Source of the DNA: Empedobacter stercoris | Lineage (GTDB): Bacteria > Bacteroidota > Bacteroidia > Flavobacteriales > Weeksellaceae | NCBI RefSeq assembly: GCF_020281205.1 | Contig: NZ_JACXZC010000010.1 | Coordinates: forward strand, 26,970 to 90,969 | DNA: 64,000 bases | Direction of reading: 5' to 3' | Part shown: piece after piece, positions 1-9,126 of the stretch | Layout: each line of letters begins with the position of its first letter | Numbering within the stretch: the first letter of the stretch is position 1 | Notes under the pieces: model-generated | Told to the model about the DNA's origin: nothing | The model's input: the letters and a program-made list of their open reading frames with translations, nothing else | Databases searched by the model: none | Made by a program: the position numbers and the translations under genes

Positions 1-27
1 ACGATTACTTCGAGTGTACACACTTAG
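1..27 (+). CDS. thrL: C-terminal end of threonine-operon leader peptide (partial)
   Basis: The first frame of the window reads Thr-Ile-Thr-Ser-Ser-Val-His-Thr and stops at TAG (25-27). Three of eight residues are Thr and one is Ile, the end products sensed by thr leader peptides. It lies 94 bases upstream of thrA and just before a terminator hairpin, the normal layout of translational attenuation. The start codon lies outside the window, so length and full composition are unknown. The assignment is an inference from composition and position. Confidence 0.55.
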   Translation, partial: TITSSVHT

Positions 28-65
28 AAGAATCTTTTTATGTATTTTAATCTTTAATATAATGC

Positions 66-100
66 AAAGCATCTTCTAAAAATTAGAAGATGCTTTTTTT
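66..100 (+). terminator. thr operon attenuator (intrinsic terminator with antiterminator)
   Basis: A 14-bp perfect stem (66-79 with 83-96, loop 80-82) is followed by a T tract, ending 21 bases before the thrA start. The octamer TTAGAAGA at 24-31, overlapping the leader stop codon, is identical to part of the 3' arm (83-90). It is therefore perfectly complementary to 72-79 in the 5' arm. A ribosome stalled on upstream Thr codons would leave 24-31 free to form the antiterminator; a ribosome at the stop codon would cover it and allow termination. The pairing is visible directly; the mechanism is inferred. Confidence 0.75.
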
Positions 101-121
101 ATTGTCTAAAATTATTAATGT

Positions 122-2575
122 ATGAAAATTTTAAAATTCGGAGGATCATCAGTTGGCACTGTAGATAGCATTCGCTCTGTAGTAGAAATTGTTAAAAAGG
201 AAAAGCAACAGAATCATCAAATTATTTTGGTTGCATCAGCTATTTCCGGAATGACCAATTTATTGACCAAAATGTCCGAAGAGGCGTCTTTGGGGAAATT
301 TAATGAAAAAGACTTAGAAAATTTTCAACATACGCATTTTGAAATTGTAAAAACATTAATTGAAATCGCTGATCAAAATCCAACATTAACAAAGTTGAAA
401 TTATTAATGAATGAGTTGGAGGATCTTTTGCAAGGTGTAGAAATACTGAAGGAACTTAGTCTTCAAACAAAAGATTTGATTGTTAGTTTTGGAGAGAGAT
501 GTAGTGTATTATTGTTAGCAAAGGTATTGGATCAAGAAGTCGGAAATGCAATTTCAGTTAATGCTTCAGACTATATTTTGACAGATAATCATTTTGGTCA
601 TGCAAATGTTTATGAAGAAATTACTTATCATAATATTCAACAATTAGTTCAACTTCATCAAAACAAATTGTTAGTTGTAACAGGATTTATTGCAGGAAAT
701 ACAGAGGGGAGGGTGACGACTTTAGGACGTGGAGGCTCAGATTATACAGCCGCTTTATTCGGCGCGGCATTAAACGCCGAGGAAGTAGAAATTTGGACAG
801 ACGTAAATGGAATGATGACAGCAGACCCTCGTTTAGTTAAAAAAGCATTTTCATTGGATAGCTTGTCGTATACCGAAGCGATGGAATTGTCGTATTTCGG
901 AGCAAAAGTGATTTATCCACCAACGATGTCTCCTGCTTTCAAGCTAAAAATACCGATAGTGATCAAAAATACATTTCAACCAGATTTCAAAGGGACAAGA
1001 ATTCAGTTTCACTCAGAACCAACAGCTTATCCTATAAAAGGAATTTCGTCGATAAATAATGTTGCTTTAATCAATGTAAAAGGAAGTGGATTGATTGGTA
1101 AATTAGGTTTTAGCGGCAGGTTATTTTCGTTATTAGCTCAACATCAGATCAATATTATTTTGATTACGCAATCTTCTTCTGAGCATAGTATTACACTTGC
1201 TATTCATCTTGATGAAATCGAGAAAGCTAAAAAGTTAATTGAAGAAGAGTTTGTCTTAGAGATCAAAGCAAAGTGGTTAGAGCCAATTGAAGTGGAAGAA
1301 AATCTTGGAATTATTGCAATTGTTGGTGAAAATATGAAACAAACCATAGGTGTTTCGGGAAAATTATTTTATGCACTCGGAAGAAACGGAATCAATGTTC
1401 GGGCAATTGCACAAGGTTCTTCGGAGTACAATATTTCAGTAGTTATAAATGAAAAAGATGTCTCAAAAGCCTTAAATGCTGTTCATGATGCATTTTTCAA
1501 TCACCTAAAGAAGACCATTCATGTTTTTAATGTTGGTGTAGGGAATATAGGTTCTACTTTCTTGAATCAACTTGAAAAACAGAAAGATTTTTTAGCAAAT
1601 AATAATGATATCGAAATCAAATTAATCGGATTGTCGAATTCGAAAAAGATGATGTTTAATGAAAATGGCATTTCTTTTTCAGATTGGAAAAATGCTTTAG
1701 ATGATTCTAAGATAGACGCAAATTTAGATCAATTTATTGAACAAATGAAGCAACTTAATCTTCCAAATTGTGTTTTTGTAGACAATACTGCAAGTGCAGA
1801 AGTACCTAAATATTATAAACGAATTTTTGAACATAATATTTCGGTTGTTACTTGTAACAAAATAGCAAACTCATCTTCGTATGAGTCGTATAAAGAGCTG
1901 AAAAATACAGCAAGAAAATATGGAATTGATTTTTTATATGAAACCAATGTTGGAGCAGGATTACCAATTATTTCTGTGTTGAAAGACTTGAGAATGAGTG
2001 GTGATGAAATTCTGAAAGTAGAAGCGATTTTGTCAGGAACAATTTCTTATATCTTCAATCATTTCAAAGGCGAAAAAACGTTTGCAGAAGTCGTGAAAGA
2101 AGCACAAGAATTAGGTTATACAGAGCCCGATCCTCGAGACGATTTGAGTGGAATAGATTTTATGCGAAAAATGTTAATTCTTGCCCGTGATAATGGTTAT
2201 CAAGTAGAAGCAGAAGACGTAATTATTGATACGATTTTACCAAAGTCTTGTTTAGAAGCAAAATCTGTTTCAGATTTTTATCAGGCTCTTGAGTTGGAAA
2301 ATGATTTTTTTGAAAAGATTAAAAAGCAGGCTGAATCTGAACAAAAAGTGATACGTTATATAGGAGTGTTAGAAAATGGAAAGATTACGATTTCATTAGA
2401 ATTGGTTGATGCTCAACATCCTTTTTATTCACTTTCGGGAAGTGATAATATTATTTCTTTCACAACAGAGCGTTACAAGGAAAGACCATTAGTCGTGAAA
2501 GGTCCTGGAGCGGGAGCTGAAGTTACAGCCGCTGGTGTTTTTGCAGACTTAGTTAACATTAGTTCAATAAGATAA
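122..2575 (+). CDS. thrA: Bifunctional aspartate kinase / homoserine dehydrogenase I
   Basis: Catalyses the first and third steps of the aspartate-to-threonine pathway in the cytoplasm. The 817-residue length matches ThrA-type fusions. The N-terminal aspartokinase starts with KFGGSSVGT (residues 5-13) and runs to about 290. A regulatory ACT region follows (about 310-455), and the homoserine dehydrogenase opens with a Rossmann motif, GVGNIG, at 472-477. The gene is first in a tight thrA-thrB-thrC operon (12 and 3 bases between genes), and the leader and attenuator directly upstream predict control by Thr (and perhaps Ile) supply. In Enterobacteria the equivalent enzyme is also inhibited by threonine through the ACT region; that is family knowledge, not visible here. 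Confidence 0.96.
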   Translation: MKILKFGGSSVGTVDSIRSVVEIVKKEKQQNHQIILVASAISGMTNLLTKMSEEASLGKFNEKDLENFQHTHFEIVKTLIEIADQNPTLTKLKLLMNELEDLLQGVEILKELSLQTKDLIVSFGERCSVLLLAKVLDQEVGNAISVNASDYILTDNHFGHANVYEEITYHNIQQLVQLHQNKLLVVTGFIAGNTEGRVTTLGRGGSDYTAALFGAALNAEEVEIWTDVNGMMTADPRLVKKAFSLDSLSYTEAMELSYFGAKVIYPPTMSPAFKLKIPIVIKNTFQPDFKGTRIQFHSEPTAYPIKGISSINNVALINVKGSGLIGKLGFSGRLFSLLAQHQINIILITQSSSEHSITLAIHLDEIEKAKKLIEEEFVLEIKAKWLEPIEVEENLGIIAIVGENMKQTIGVSGKLFYALGRNGINVRAIAQGSSEYNISVVINEKDVSKALNAVHDAFFNHLKKTIHVFNVGVGNIGSTFLNQLEKQKDFLANNNDIEIKLIGLSNSKKMMFNENGISFSDWKNALDDSKIDANLDQFIEQMKQLNLPNCVFVDNTASAEVPKYYKRIFEHNISVVTCNKIANSSSYESYKELKNTARKYGIDFLYETNVGAGLPIISVLKDLRMSGDEILKVEAILSGTISYIFNHFKGEKTFAEVVKEAQELGYTEPDPRDDLSGIDFMRKMLILARDNGYQVEAEDVIIDTILPKSCLEAKSVSDFYQALELENDFFEKIKKQAESEQKVIRYIGVLENGKITISLELVDAQHPFYSLSGSDNIISFTTERYKERPLVVKGPGAGAEVTAAGVFADLVNISSIR

Positions 2576-2587
2576 AATAGAAATTAT

Positions 2588-3571
2588 ATGTTTCAAGAAG
2601 TTGTTATAAAAAATAAAATTAATTCAGATAAATTTTTACAAGAAGTTCATGTATTTGCGCCTGCAACTGTTGCAAATATGATTTGTGGTTTTGATATTTT
2701 GGGTTTTGCAGTTGATGAACCTGGTGATGAGGTGATCATGAAAAGAACAGATAAATTAGGAATAGAAATTCTACAAATAACAGGTGACGAAGGTAAATTA
2801 CCATTAGATGCAATGAAAAACACGGTATCTTATTCGGCTTGGAAATTATTAAGTGATTTGGGATTGAATGAGTCGTTTGGATTATCCATAGAATTGCATA
2901 AGAAAATGCCAATTGGTAGCGGATTAGGGTCGAGTGCTGCGAGTACTGTTGCAGGTGTTTTTGCGTTGAACGAATTGTTGGGAAAACCTTTGTCGAAAGA
3001 TGAGTTATTACCTTATTGTATGGAAGGAGAGCGATTAGCTTGCGGTTCGGCACATGCAGACAATGTTGCGCCTTCTTTGTATGGAGGAATCACGTTGATT
3101 CCTTCTTATCAACCACTCTTGGTGCGTTCTCTACCCGTTCCAAAAGATTTAGTTGTTACCTTAATTTATCCGAAAGTAGAAGTACCAACCAAGGAAGCGC
3201 GAAAATTAATTAAGGATAAAGTTCAGCTTAAAAAGGTGATTAATCAGTTAGGAAATGTTGCAAGTTTGATTGCTGCGATTTATGAAAATGATTACGATGA
3301 AATTGGTCGTTCGATGCAAGATGAAATTATAGAGCCTCATCGTTCTTTGTTGATTCCTTATTTTGATGAAATGAAACAAATTGCCTTAGAAAATGAAGCA
3401 TTAACTTTTGGGATTTCTGGCTCGGGACCTACTGTTATGGCACTTTCTAAAAATAGCTTAGTTGCTGAAAAAATAGAACAATTGATTCATGATTTTTTAA
3501 ATTCTAAACATATCGATCACCTCACATTTGTCTCAAAAATAAACACTCAAGGACCATATTTAAAACACTAA
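2588..3571 (+). CDS. thrB: Homoserine kinase
   Basis: Phosphorylates homoserine to O-phosphohomoserine, the fourth step toward threonine. It is a GHMP-family kinase: the ATP-binding loop PIGSGLGSSAAS lies at residues 108-119, and the C-terminal GISGSGPTVMA motif is present near residue 280. At 327 residues it is close to the family norm of about 310. The extra N-terminal stretch before VFAPATVANM (about 20 residues) has no alternative ATG, so the first ATG is kept, though a non-ATG start nearer that motif cannot be excluded. It sits 12 bases after thrA and 3 bases before thrC, so it is expected to be cotranscribed. Confidence 0.95.
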   Translation: MFQEVVIKNKINSDKFLQEVHVFAPATVANMICGFDILGFAVDEPGDEVIMKRTDKLGIEILQITGDEGKLPLDAMKNTVSYSAWKLLSDLGLNESFGLSIELHKKMPIGSGLGSSAASTVAGVFALNELLGKPLSKDELLPYCMEGERLACGSAHADNVAPSLYGGITLIPSYQPLLVRSLPVPKDLVVTLIYPKVEVPTKEARKLIKDKVQLKKVINQLGNVASLIAAIYENDYDEIGRSMQDEIIEPHRSLLIPYFDEMKQIALENEALTFGISGSGPTVMALSKNSLVAEKIEQLIHDFLNSKHIDHLTFVSKINTQGPYLKH

Positions 3572-3574
3572 ATC

Positions 3575-4885
3575 ATGAAATTATATAGTACAAATAATCA
3601 TCAAAATATAGTTGATTTTCAGCAAGCTGTTTTTCAATCTCTTCCAGAAGATAATGGTTTGTATATGCCTTTATCAGTAGAAAAATTAAATCAGGATTGG
3701 ATCAAATCAATTCAAAATTATTCGTTTCAAGAGATAGCGAAGAAAATTAGTTATGAATTATTAAAGGCAGAATTTTCTGAAAAAGAAATCAATGATTTAA
3801 TTGATGAAGTCATTAATTTTCCAGCACCGTTGGTTTTTTTGGAAGAAGATTTGGCTGTTTTAGAGTTATTTCATGGCCCTTCTTTTGCCTTCAAAGATTT
3901 CGGCGCAAGATTTATGAGTAGAGTTATGGCTCATTTTTCGAGGAAAGAAGATCAATTATTGGATGTTTTAGTCGCAACTTCTGGTGATACAGGAGGAGCA
4001 GTTGCATTAGGATTTTTAGGTGTTGAAGGAACGCGAGTAACAATTTTATACCCAAAAGGTAAAGTTTCACCAATACAAGAACTGCAACTAACCGCTAACG
4101 GTAATAATATTAGAGCGATCGAAATTGAAGGAACCTTTGATGATTGTCAAGCATTGGTTAAGCAAGCATTTTTGGATAAGGATTTAATCGGTAGATTGAA
4201 CTTAACGTCTGCAAATTCGATTAATATTGCACGATTAATTCCTCAATCTTTTTATTATTTCGAAGCTTTTGCAGAAGCTAAACGAAAAGGGTTTGAGAAG
4301 ATATCATTTGTTGTTCCAAGTGGAAATTTTGGAAATATTACGGCTGGAATTTTAGCTTCGATATTAGGTTTAGAGGTGAAACAATTTGTGGCAGCAACAA
4401 ATGCAAATGATACAGTTCCTCATTTTTTAGAAACAAATACGTATTCTCCAAAATCTTCTGTGCAAACATTATCGAATGCGATGGATGTCGGAAGTCCAAG
4501 TAATTGGGTTCGTGTGATGGAGTTTTTTGAGCACGATCTACACGTATTAAAAAAGAAATTGCTTTCGAAATCTTATTCGGACGATGAAACCTTGAAAGCA
4601 ATCAATGAAATTCATGAAAAGTATAATTACATTGCTTGTCCGCATACCGCTATTGCGTGGTTAGCAGCAAAAGAATATCAAGCAACAAAGAAAGATAAAA
4701 GTGAAGTAACCGTTTTTCTATCGACAGCTCATCCATGTAAATTTCCAGACGTGTTTCCTGTGCATCTTCGAGATAAAATTATTGATCCAAAAGAAGTAAA
4801 AGAATTGAAATTGAAAAAATCTTTAAAGGTTGAAATGAAGAATAATTTTTCTGAATTAAAAGAGTGGTTGATAAGGAATAATTAG
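3575..4885 (+). CDS. thrC: Threonine synthase
   Basis: PLP enzyme that converts O-phosphohomoserine to threonine. The PLP lysine is seen in the context FAFKDFGARFM (Lys107), with the phosphate-binding loop in ATSGDTGGAVALG and the glycine-rich PSGNFGN motif near 250. The 436-residue length fits bacterial ThrC. It is the last gene of thrABC and is followed by a strong terminator at 4926. Its product is the substrate of IlvA, whose gene lies convergently 2.8 kb away, so the whole route from aspartate to isoleucine precursors is coded within 15 kb. Confidence 0.95.
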   Translation: MKLYSTNNHQNIVDFQQAVFQSLPEDNGLYMPLSVEKLNQDWIKSIQNYSFQEIAKKISYELLKAEFSEKEINDLIDEVINFPAPLVFLEEDLAVLELFHGPSFAFKDFGARFMSRVMAHFSRKEDQLLDVLVATSGDTGGAVALGFLGVEGTRVTILYPKGKVSPIQELQLTANGNNIRAIEIEGTFDDCQALVKQAFLDKDLIGRLNLTSANSINIARLIPQSFYYFEAFAEAKRKGFEKISFVVPSGNFGNITAGILASILGLEVKQFVAATNANDTVPHFLETNTYSPKSSVQTLSNAMDVGSPSNWVRVMEFFEHDLHVLKKKLLSKSYSDDETLKAINEIHEKYNYIACPHTAIAWLAAKEYQATKKDKSEVTVFLSTAHPCKFPDVFPVHLRDKIIDPKEVKELKLKKSLKVEMKNNFSELKEWLIRNN

Positions 4886-4925
4886 ATTCAAGGATAAAGT
4901 AATTTTAAATTATTTTGTTCATTCC

Positions 4926-4960
4926 AAAGACATATTCTAACATAAGAATATGTCTTTTTT
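4926..4960 (+). terminator. Terminator of thrABC
   Basis: A 13-bp perfect stem (4926-4938 with 4945-4957, loop of 6) is followed directly by a T tract, 40 bases after the thrC stop. Confidence 0.85.
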
Positions 4961-5001
4961 ATTTTTAATTGTATCTTGGTATTGATTTATGAAAAAGAAT
5001 A

Positions 5002-6119
5002 ATGTATAGTTTGAACTATTTTAACCAAATAAATTTTAAATTTTTTATTGTTGTATTGTTACTTGGATTTTGCATAAACGCACAAGAGAAAACAAAATCA
5101 AAAAATCCGACTGAAAATAAAATAATATTTAAATAAATCGTTTGAACTTGTAGGAGAGGATTTAGATTCTGCGCTTTTGTATAATAAAATAGCAGAAGAT
5201 CTCATACAACGTTTACCAGAAAACACCAATCACTTTTCACTTTATAAGAACCTGGGAACCATTTATCTTGAAAAAGGAAATTTACCAATTGCTTTAGATT
5301 ACTTATTGAAAGCGGCTAAAATAGTAGAGGTACAACTTAAAAAAGAGCCAAATAATCAAACTTATATAGCTTCAAAAATAGATGTATTAATTGTAATCGG
5401 TAATTTGGAGTTACGTCAAAATAATTTTGACGAAGCATTGTCTTTTTATAATAAAGCAAATGCTGAAGTTAAAAAAGTTAAAGATCAAACCAAACATACT
5501 CAATTAAGATAGGCTTTGGCAATAGGAAGAAAAGTTGGAAGTACAGAGTCGATATTACATTCGTTAGAATCTTTGCGAACACTTTATGAGCATACAAATA
5601 ACGACAAACTTGCTTACCGTTATTTGAAAGAGTTAACAAATTTGAAAGATAGTTTGTTTAACGATCAAGCTGTTAAAAAATGGCTCAGTTGGAGTTGAAT
5701 TATAAATTGGATCAACAAAAATGATGTATTTATTAAAAAAGAATGAATTTTTGAATACCATTGCCGAAAGGTTAACAGAAATAAAACGTAAAACTTTGCC
5801 TGAGAATCAAAAAGCTATTCAAAAGTTAATTGTTGAAATGCGTCAGAAAATAGACGATGATATTTGGAATGAATTTGAAGCGTATTTTACGAAAGTTAAC
5901 CCAGAATTTTATTCGAAATTAAATCAATTATTTCCAGACCTTACACCAAACGAAAAAAAATTGTGTGCATTTCTTCGTCTTAATATGTCGACAAAAGACA
6001 TCTCGTCGATTACGTATCAGTCGGTTAATAGTATTGCTGTTTCGCGTTCACGTCTTCGTAAAAAACTCAATATACAAGGAGAAGATAAAAAATTGATTAA
6101 TTTCCTTTCTAATATATAA
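5002..6119 (+). pseudogene. Decayed TPR-domain / LuxR-type HTH regulator
   Basis: The remains of a membrane-bound regulator of a type common in Bacteroidota (signal peptide, TPR repeats, membrane segment, coiled coil, C-terminal LuxR-like helix-turn-helix). Frame 1 from 5002 codes a signal peptide (LLLGFCINAQ) and stops near 5135. Frame 2 carries TPR-like helices (5150-5510, e.g. NLGTIYLEKGNLPIALDYL), has an in-frame TAG at 5510-5512, then continues to 5698. Frame 3 from about 5721 carries the HTH (LTPNEKKLCAFLRLNMSTKD, then SRSRLRKKL) to the stop at 6119. The expected membrane helix between TPR and HTH is missing, so at least one deletion, two frame changes and one stop have accumulated. The final 132-residue HTH part could still be translated, but I see no promoter for it. 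Confidence 0.75.
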
Positions 6120-6271
6120 ATGATACTAAATCAGTGTTTTGTAAAATAATGTATGATTAATGTAATAGCAAATTAAATTATTGTATTACTTATGTAAGGT
6201 AGTTTTCGTAACAGATTTAAAAATCAAAAAAGATATTTGTTTCAATATTAATGAACACTAATATCAAATTT

Positions 6272-7628
6272 ATGAAATTTAAACATTTACTATTTAGTAC
6301 GTTATTCGTTACAATTGCGAATAATGCAAACGCACAAAAATTTATTAAAACAACTTCAGTAGAAGAGTACTTTAACTTAACAGGCGTTTCAAAATGAAGG
6401 TAAAATGGTGGGATATCCTGCTTTCACAATGTCTTATTATATTTGGACGCCAGAAAGCGGAGATATGCAAAACATTGGCGGAGTTGGAGCAGGTCAAGGT
6501 TTTGGAGGACAAGCAAAATTTTCGAACGACGGAAAGTTTTTGTCTGGAACAAGTATCAATGAAGAAACGGGATTAGGAGAAATATCGCGTTACAATGTAG
6601 AAGCCAAAAAATGGGAAACATTAGGAAGCTTAGGGTTTAATAATGATTATAGTACGGGGTCTGGATTTAACATTTCAGGAGATGGGAAAACTGCAGTTGG
6701 CGGAGGCTGGGTAGAAGGTTCGAGAATGTACGCAATCGTTTGGAATGAAAAAGAAGGTTTAATCAACTTAGGGACATTAGTCGAGAAAAGAAATACAAGA
6801 GCAACTGCTGTTAGCGAAGATGGTGGTGTAGTTGTTGGTTTTCAAGAAAATAAAGGAGGAGATAGACTGGCTACAATTTGGAAAAAGAATCCTGTAGGAG
6901 GTTATTTTCCGAATATATACATTTACAAAGATCCAAAAGGAGATTATAATATTTTACCAGAAATTACTGCTGTATCAGGAGATGGTAAATGGGTAGGTGG
7001 TGTGAATAGTATAGCGTCACCTAATGTTTGGATTTGGAGCGAAGAAAAAGGATTGGTAGATTTAGGATCTTTGGCGACATCAGGAAATTATATAACATCT
7101 TGGGTTACTTCTATCAACTATGATGGATCTGTTGTTTTAGGTTATACAATTTCAAAACAATGGGTAGATTCTGCACCAGTTTACACACCATTTATTTGGA
7201 CAAAGGAAGAAGGAATAAAGGATTTTAATGATTATGTAACCAATACATTAAAATTTGATTTAAAAGGTGATCAAATATTTGTCCCTACTATGTTATCTGC
7301 AAATGAAAAATATATTGTAGGTTGGGGATTAGATGGAACTTATATTAAGGTATTTAGAATACAACTTCCAAATTTATCAACAGATGAAATACAATCATCA
7401 GAAAAAGCAACTTTATATCCTAATCCAGTAACCAATGTATTGAATATTGATGCAAAAGAAGATATTTCTGAAATCAAAGTTTACAACATGGCAGGACAAC
7501 AAGTTTTATCGAAAGAAGTTCGTTCTAAAAATCCTAAAATTGATATGTCAACTCTAAAAGCAGGGGTTTACGTAGTAGAAGTGACTTCAGATTCTAATAC
7601 AACAACGCACAAAGTCATCAAGAAATAG
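6272..7628 (+). pseudogene. Frameshifted secreted HAF-repeat protein with T9SS sorting domain
   Basis: The ATG at 6272 (or 6251) starts a clear signal peptide (MKFKHLLFSTLFVTIANN, then ANAQ) and runs to TGA at about 6394. The remaining protein continues in another frame from GVS into NEGKMVGYPAF, so one base inserted near 6385-6393 explains the break. The downstream 400 residues contain repeated units of the type GDGKTAVGGG...W and EDGGVVVGF, like HAF repeats of surface proteins. The end is a type A T9SS C-terminal sorting domain (LYPNPVTNVLNI to VIKK, about the last 75 residues). Intact, it would be exported and cell-surface or secreted. It is either a pseudogene or a single-base sequence error. 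The neighbouring regulator is also broken, which favours real decay. Confidence 0.75.
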
Positions 7629-7653
7629 TTTTATCAAGTAGTTTGAATTTTTA

Positions 7654-7684
7654 AGAGGATAGTTTTCTATCCTCTTTTTTTATC
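7654..7684 (+). terminator. Terminator between the HAF-repeat gene and ilvA
   Basis: A 10-bp stem (7654-7663 with 7668-7677, TTTT loop) is followed by a T tract on the + strand. It lies in the convergent gap. The minus strand lacks a T run after the stem, so it is a weaker candidate to end the ilv operon. Confidence 0.75.
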
Positions 7685-8963
7685 CAATCATTAAAGAAAA
7701 TAAGGTGCTGTCTGTGTTGAGGTATTGGTAATCAAAATGATGGTTTTCTAATCGATAAATTAAACCTTCTAAATCTTCCTTCTTCTCCAATTCAATTCCT
7801 ACAATAGCAGGTCCGGTTTCTTTGTTATTTTTTTGAGTATATTGAAAATAGGTAATATCATCGTTTTCGCTTAATATATCATTTACTAATTCTTTTAACG
7901 CTCCTGCTCGCTGAGGAAAACTGATAATAAAATAATGTTTTAAACCTTCGTATTGTAAACTACGTTCCTTAATCTCTTCCATTCGGGTAATGTCGTTGTT
8001 GCTACCACTTAGTAAGCAGACAACAGTTTTGCCTTTGATTTCATCTGCAAAAAAATCTAAAGCAGAAACACTCAACGCGCCAGCAGGCTCTACAACAATA
8101 GCATCCTCGTTATATAAACGCAAAATAGTAGAACAAACTTTTCCTTCAGGTACAGTGCATGTTTTTGCTAAACCCTCGGAACAAATTTCATAGGTTTTTT
8201 CACCCGCTTTTTTTACTGCTGCGCCATCTACAAAAGGATCTATTTTAGCCAAAGCAATAGTTTTATTTTGATTAATAGCTTCTGTCATACATGCTGCCCC
8301 ACTTGGTTCTACACCAATTATTTTGGTATTGGGACTTAACGTTTTTAAAACAGATATGACACCAGAAGCTAAACCTCCACCTCCAATTGGAACAAAAATA
8401 TAATCGATAGGTATATCGCATTGCGCTAAAATTTCTAATGCAACAGTTCCTTGCCCAGCAATGACTTTTTCATCATCGAATGGGTGAATGAAAGTACTAT
8501 TTTCTTCTGCGGATAATTGATGCGCATAAGCCGAAGCGTCATCAAAGGTATCTCCATGTAAAATGATTTCGATTTGATTTTTTCCAAACCATTTTACTTG
8601 TTTTATTTTTTGTTGAGGGGTAGTAGTTGGCATTACAATTTTACCTTTAATACCCAATTGATAGCAGGAATAGGCAACTCCTTGTGCGTGATTTCCGGCA
8701 CTTGCACAGATCACACCATTCTCTTTTTCTTGTTCGGTTAACTGAACAGTTTTATTGTAAGCTCCTCTTAATTTATAGGAACGTACAACTTGCAAATCTT
8801 CTCGTTTTAAGTAGATATTGGCTTCAAATTGACGGCTCAAATTTTCGTTATAATCAAAAGGCGTTTTTTTTGCAACTCCTTTTAGGTTGACTTGAGCTAA
8901 ATTGACTTCGTCAAGTGATACACCTAAGGTTGTAATTTTTTTATCTCTAAGTTCGTTTGTCAT
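7680..8963 (-). CDS. ilvA: Threonine ammonia-lyase (threonine deaminase)
   Basis: Deaminates threonine to 2-oxobutanoate, the committed step to isoleucine. The PLP lysine lies in VVRSYKLRGAYNK (Lys64), followed by CASAGNHAQGVAYSC and the glycine loop VPIGGGGLASG. The last 85 residues form one ACT-like regulatory domain (from YFIISFPQRAGALKEL), giving the 427-residue single-domain form rather than the 514-residue E. coli form. It is the last gene of the minus-strand ilvDBNCA cluster, 163 bases after ilvC. The larger gap leaves open a separate promoter, though I see no TANNTTTG element there. Confidence 0.94.
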   Translation of the reverse strand: MTNELRDKKITTLGVSLDEVNLAQVNLKGVAKKTPFDYNENLSRQFEANIYLKREDLQVVRSYKLRGAYNKTVQLTEQEKENGVICASAGNHAQGVAYSCYQLGIKGKIVMPTTTPQQKIKQVKWFGKNQIEIILHGDTFDDASAYAHQLSAEENSTFIHPFDDEKVIAGQGTVALEILAQCDIPIDYIFVPIGGGGLASGVISVLKTLSPNTKIIGVEPSGAACMTEAINQNKTIALAKIDPFVDGAAVKKAGEKTYEICSEGLAKTCTVPEGKVCSTILRLYNEDAIVVEPAGALSVSALDFFADEIKGKTVVCLLSGSNNDITRMEEIKERSLQYEGLKHYFIISFPQRAGALKELVNDILSENDDITYFQYTQKNNKETGPAIVGIELEKKEDLEGLIYRLENHHFDYQYLNTDSTLFSLMIG

Positions 8964-9029
8964 AATTCACTATTTCTTAGTTATTTTAACCTATTGTGCA
9001 TTTTGATAATTTTAGCAATAAAACCGTCA

Positions 9030-9097
9030 GTTCGAGTGGAATTCTGTAGAGAGAACAAGATGTTAGAGCTTAAAATTCTATTCTCGATACAATTCTA
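9030..9097. repeat. Imperfect inverted repeat in the ilvC-ilvA gap
   Basis: GTTCGAGTGGAATTC (from 9030) faces TTCTCGATACAATTC (9081-9095), an imperfect inverted pair around 9040-9095. Pairs of this flavour (TTCGAGTG facing CTCGATAC) are, as I recall, dispersed intergenic repeats in flavobacterial genomes. It may be a decayed copy of such an element; only copies elsewhere in the genome would show this. Confidence 0.3.
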
Positions 9098-9126
9098 ATT
9101 CAAAATGCATAAGATGTTTAGTTTAA

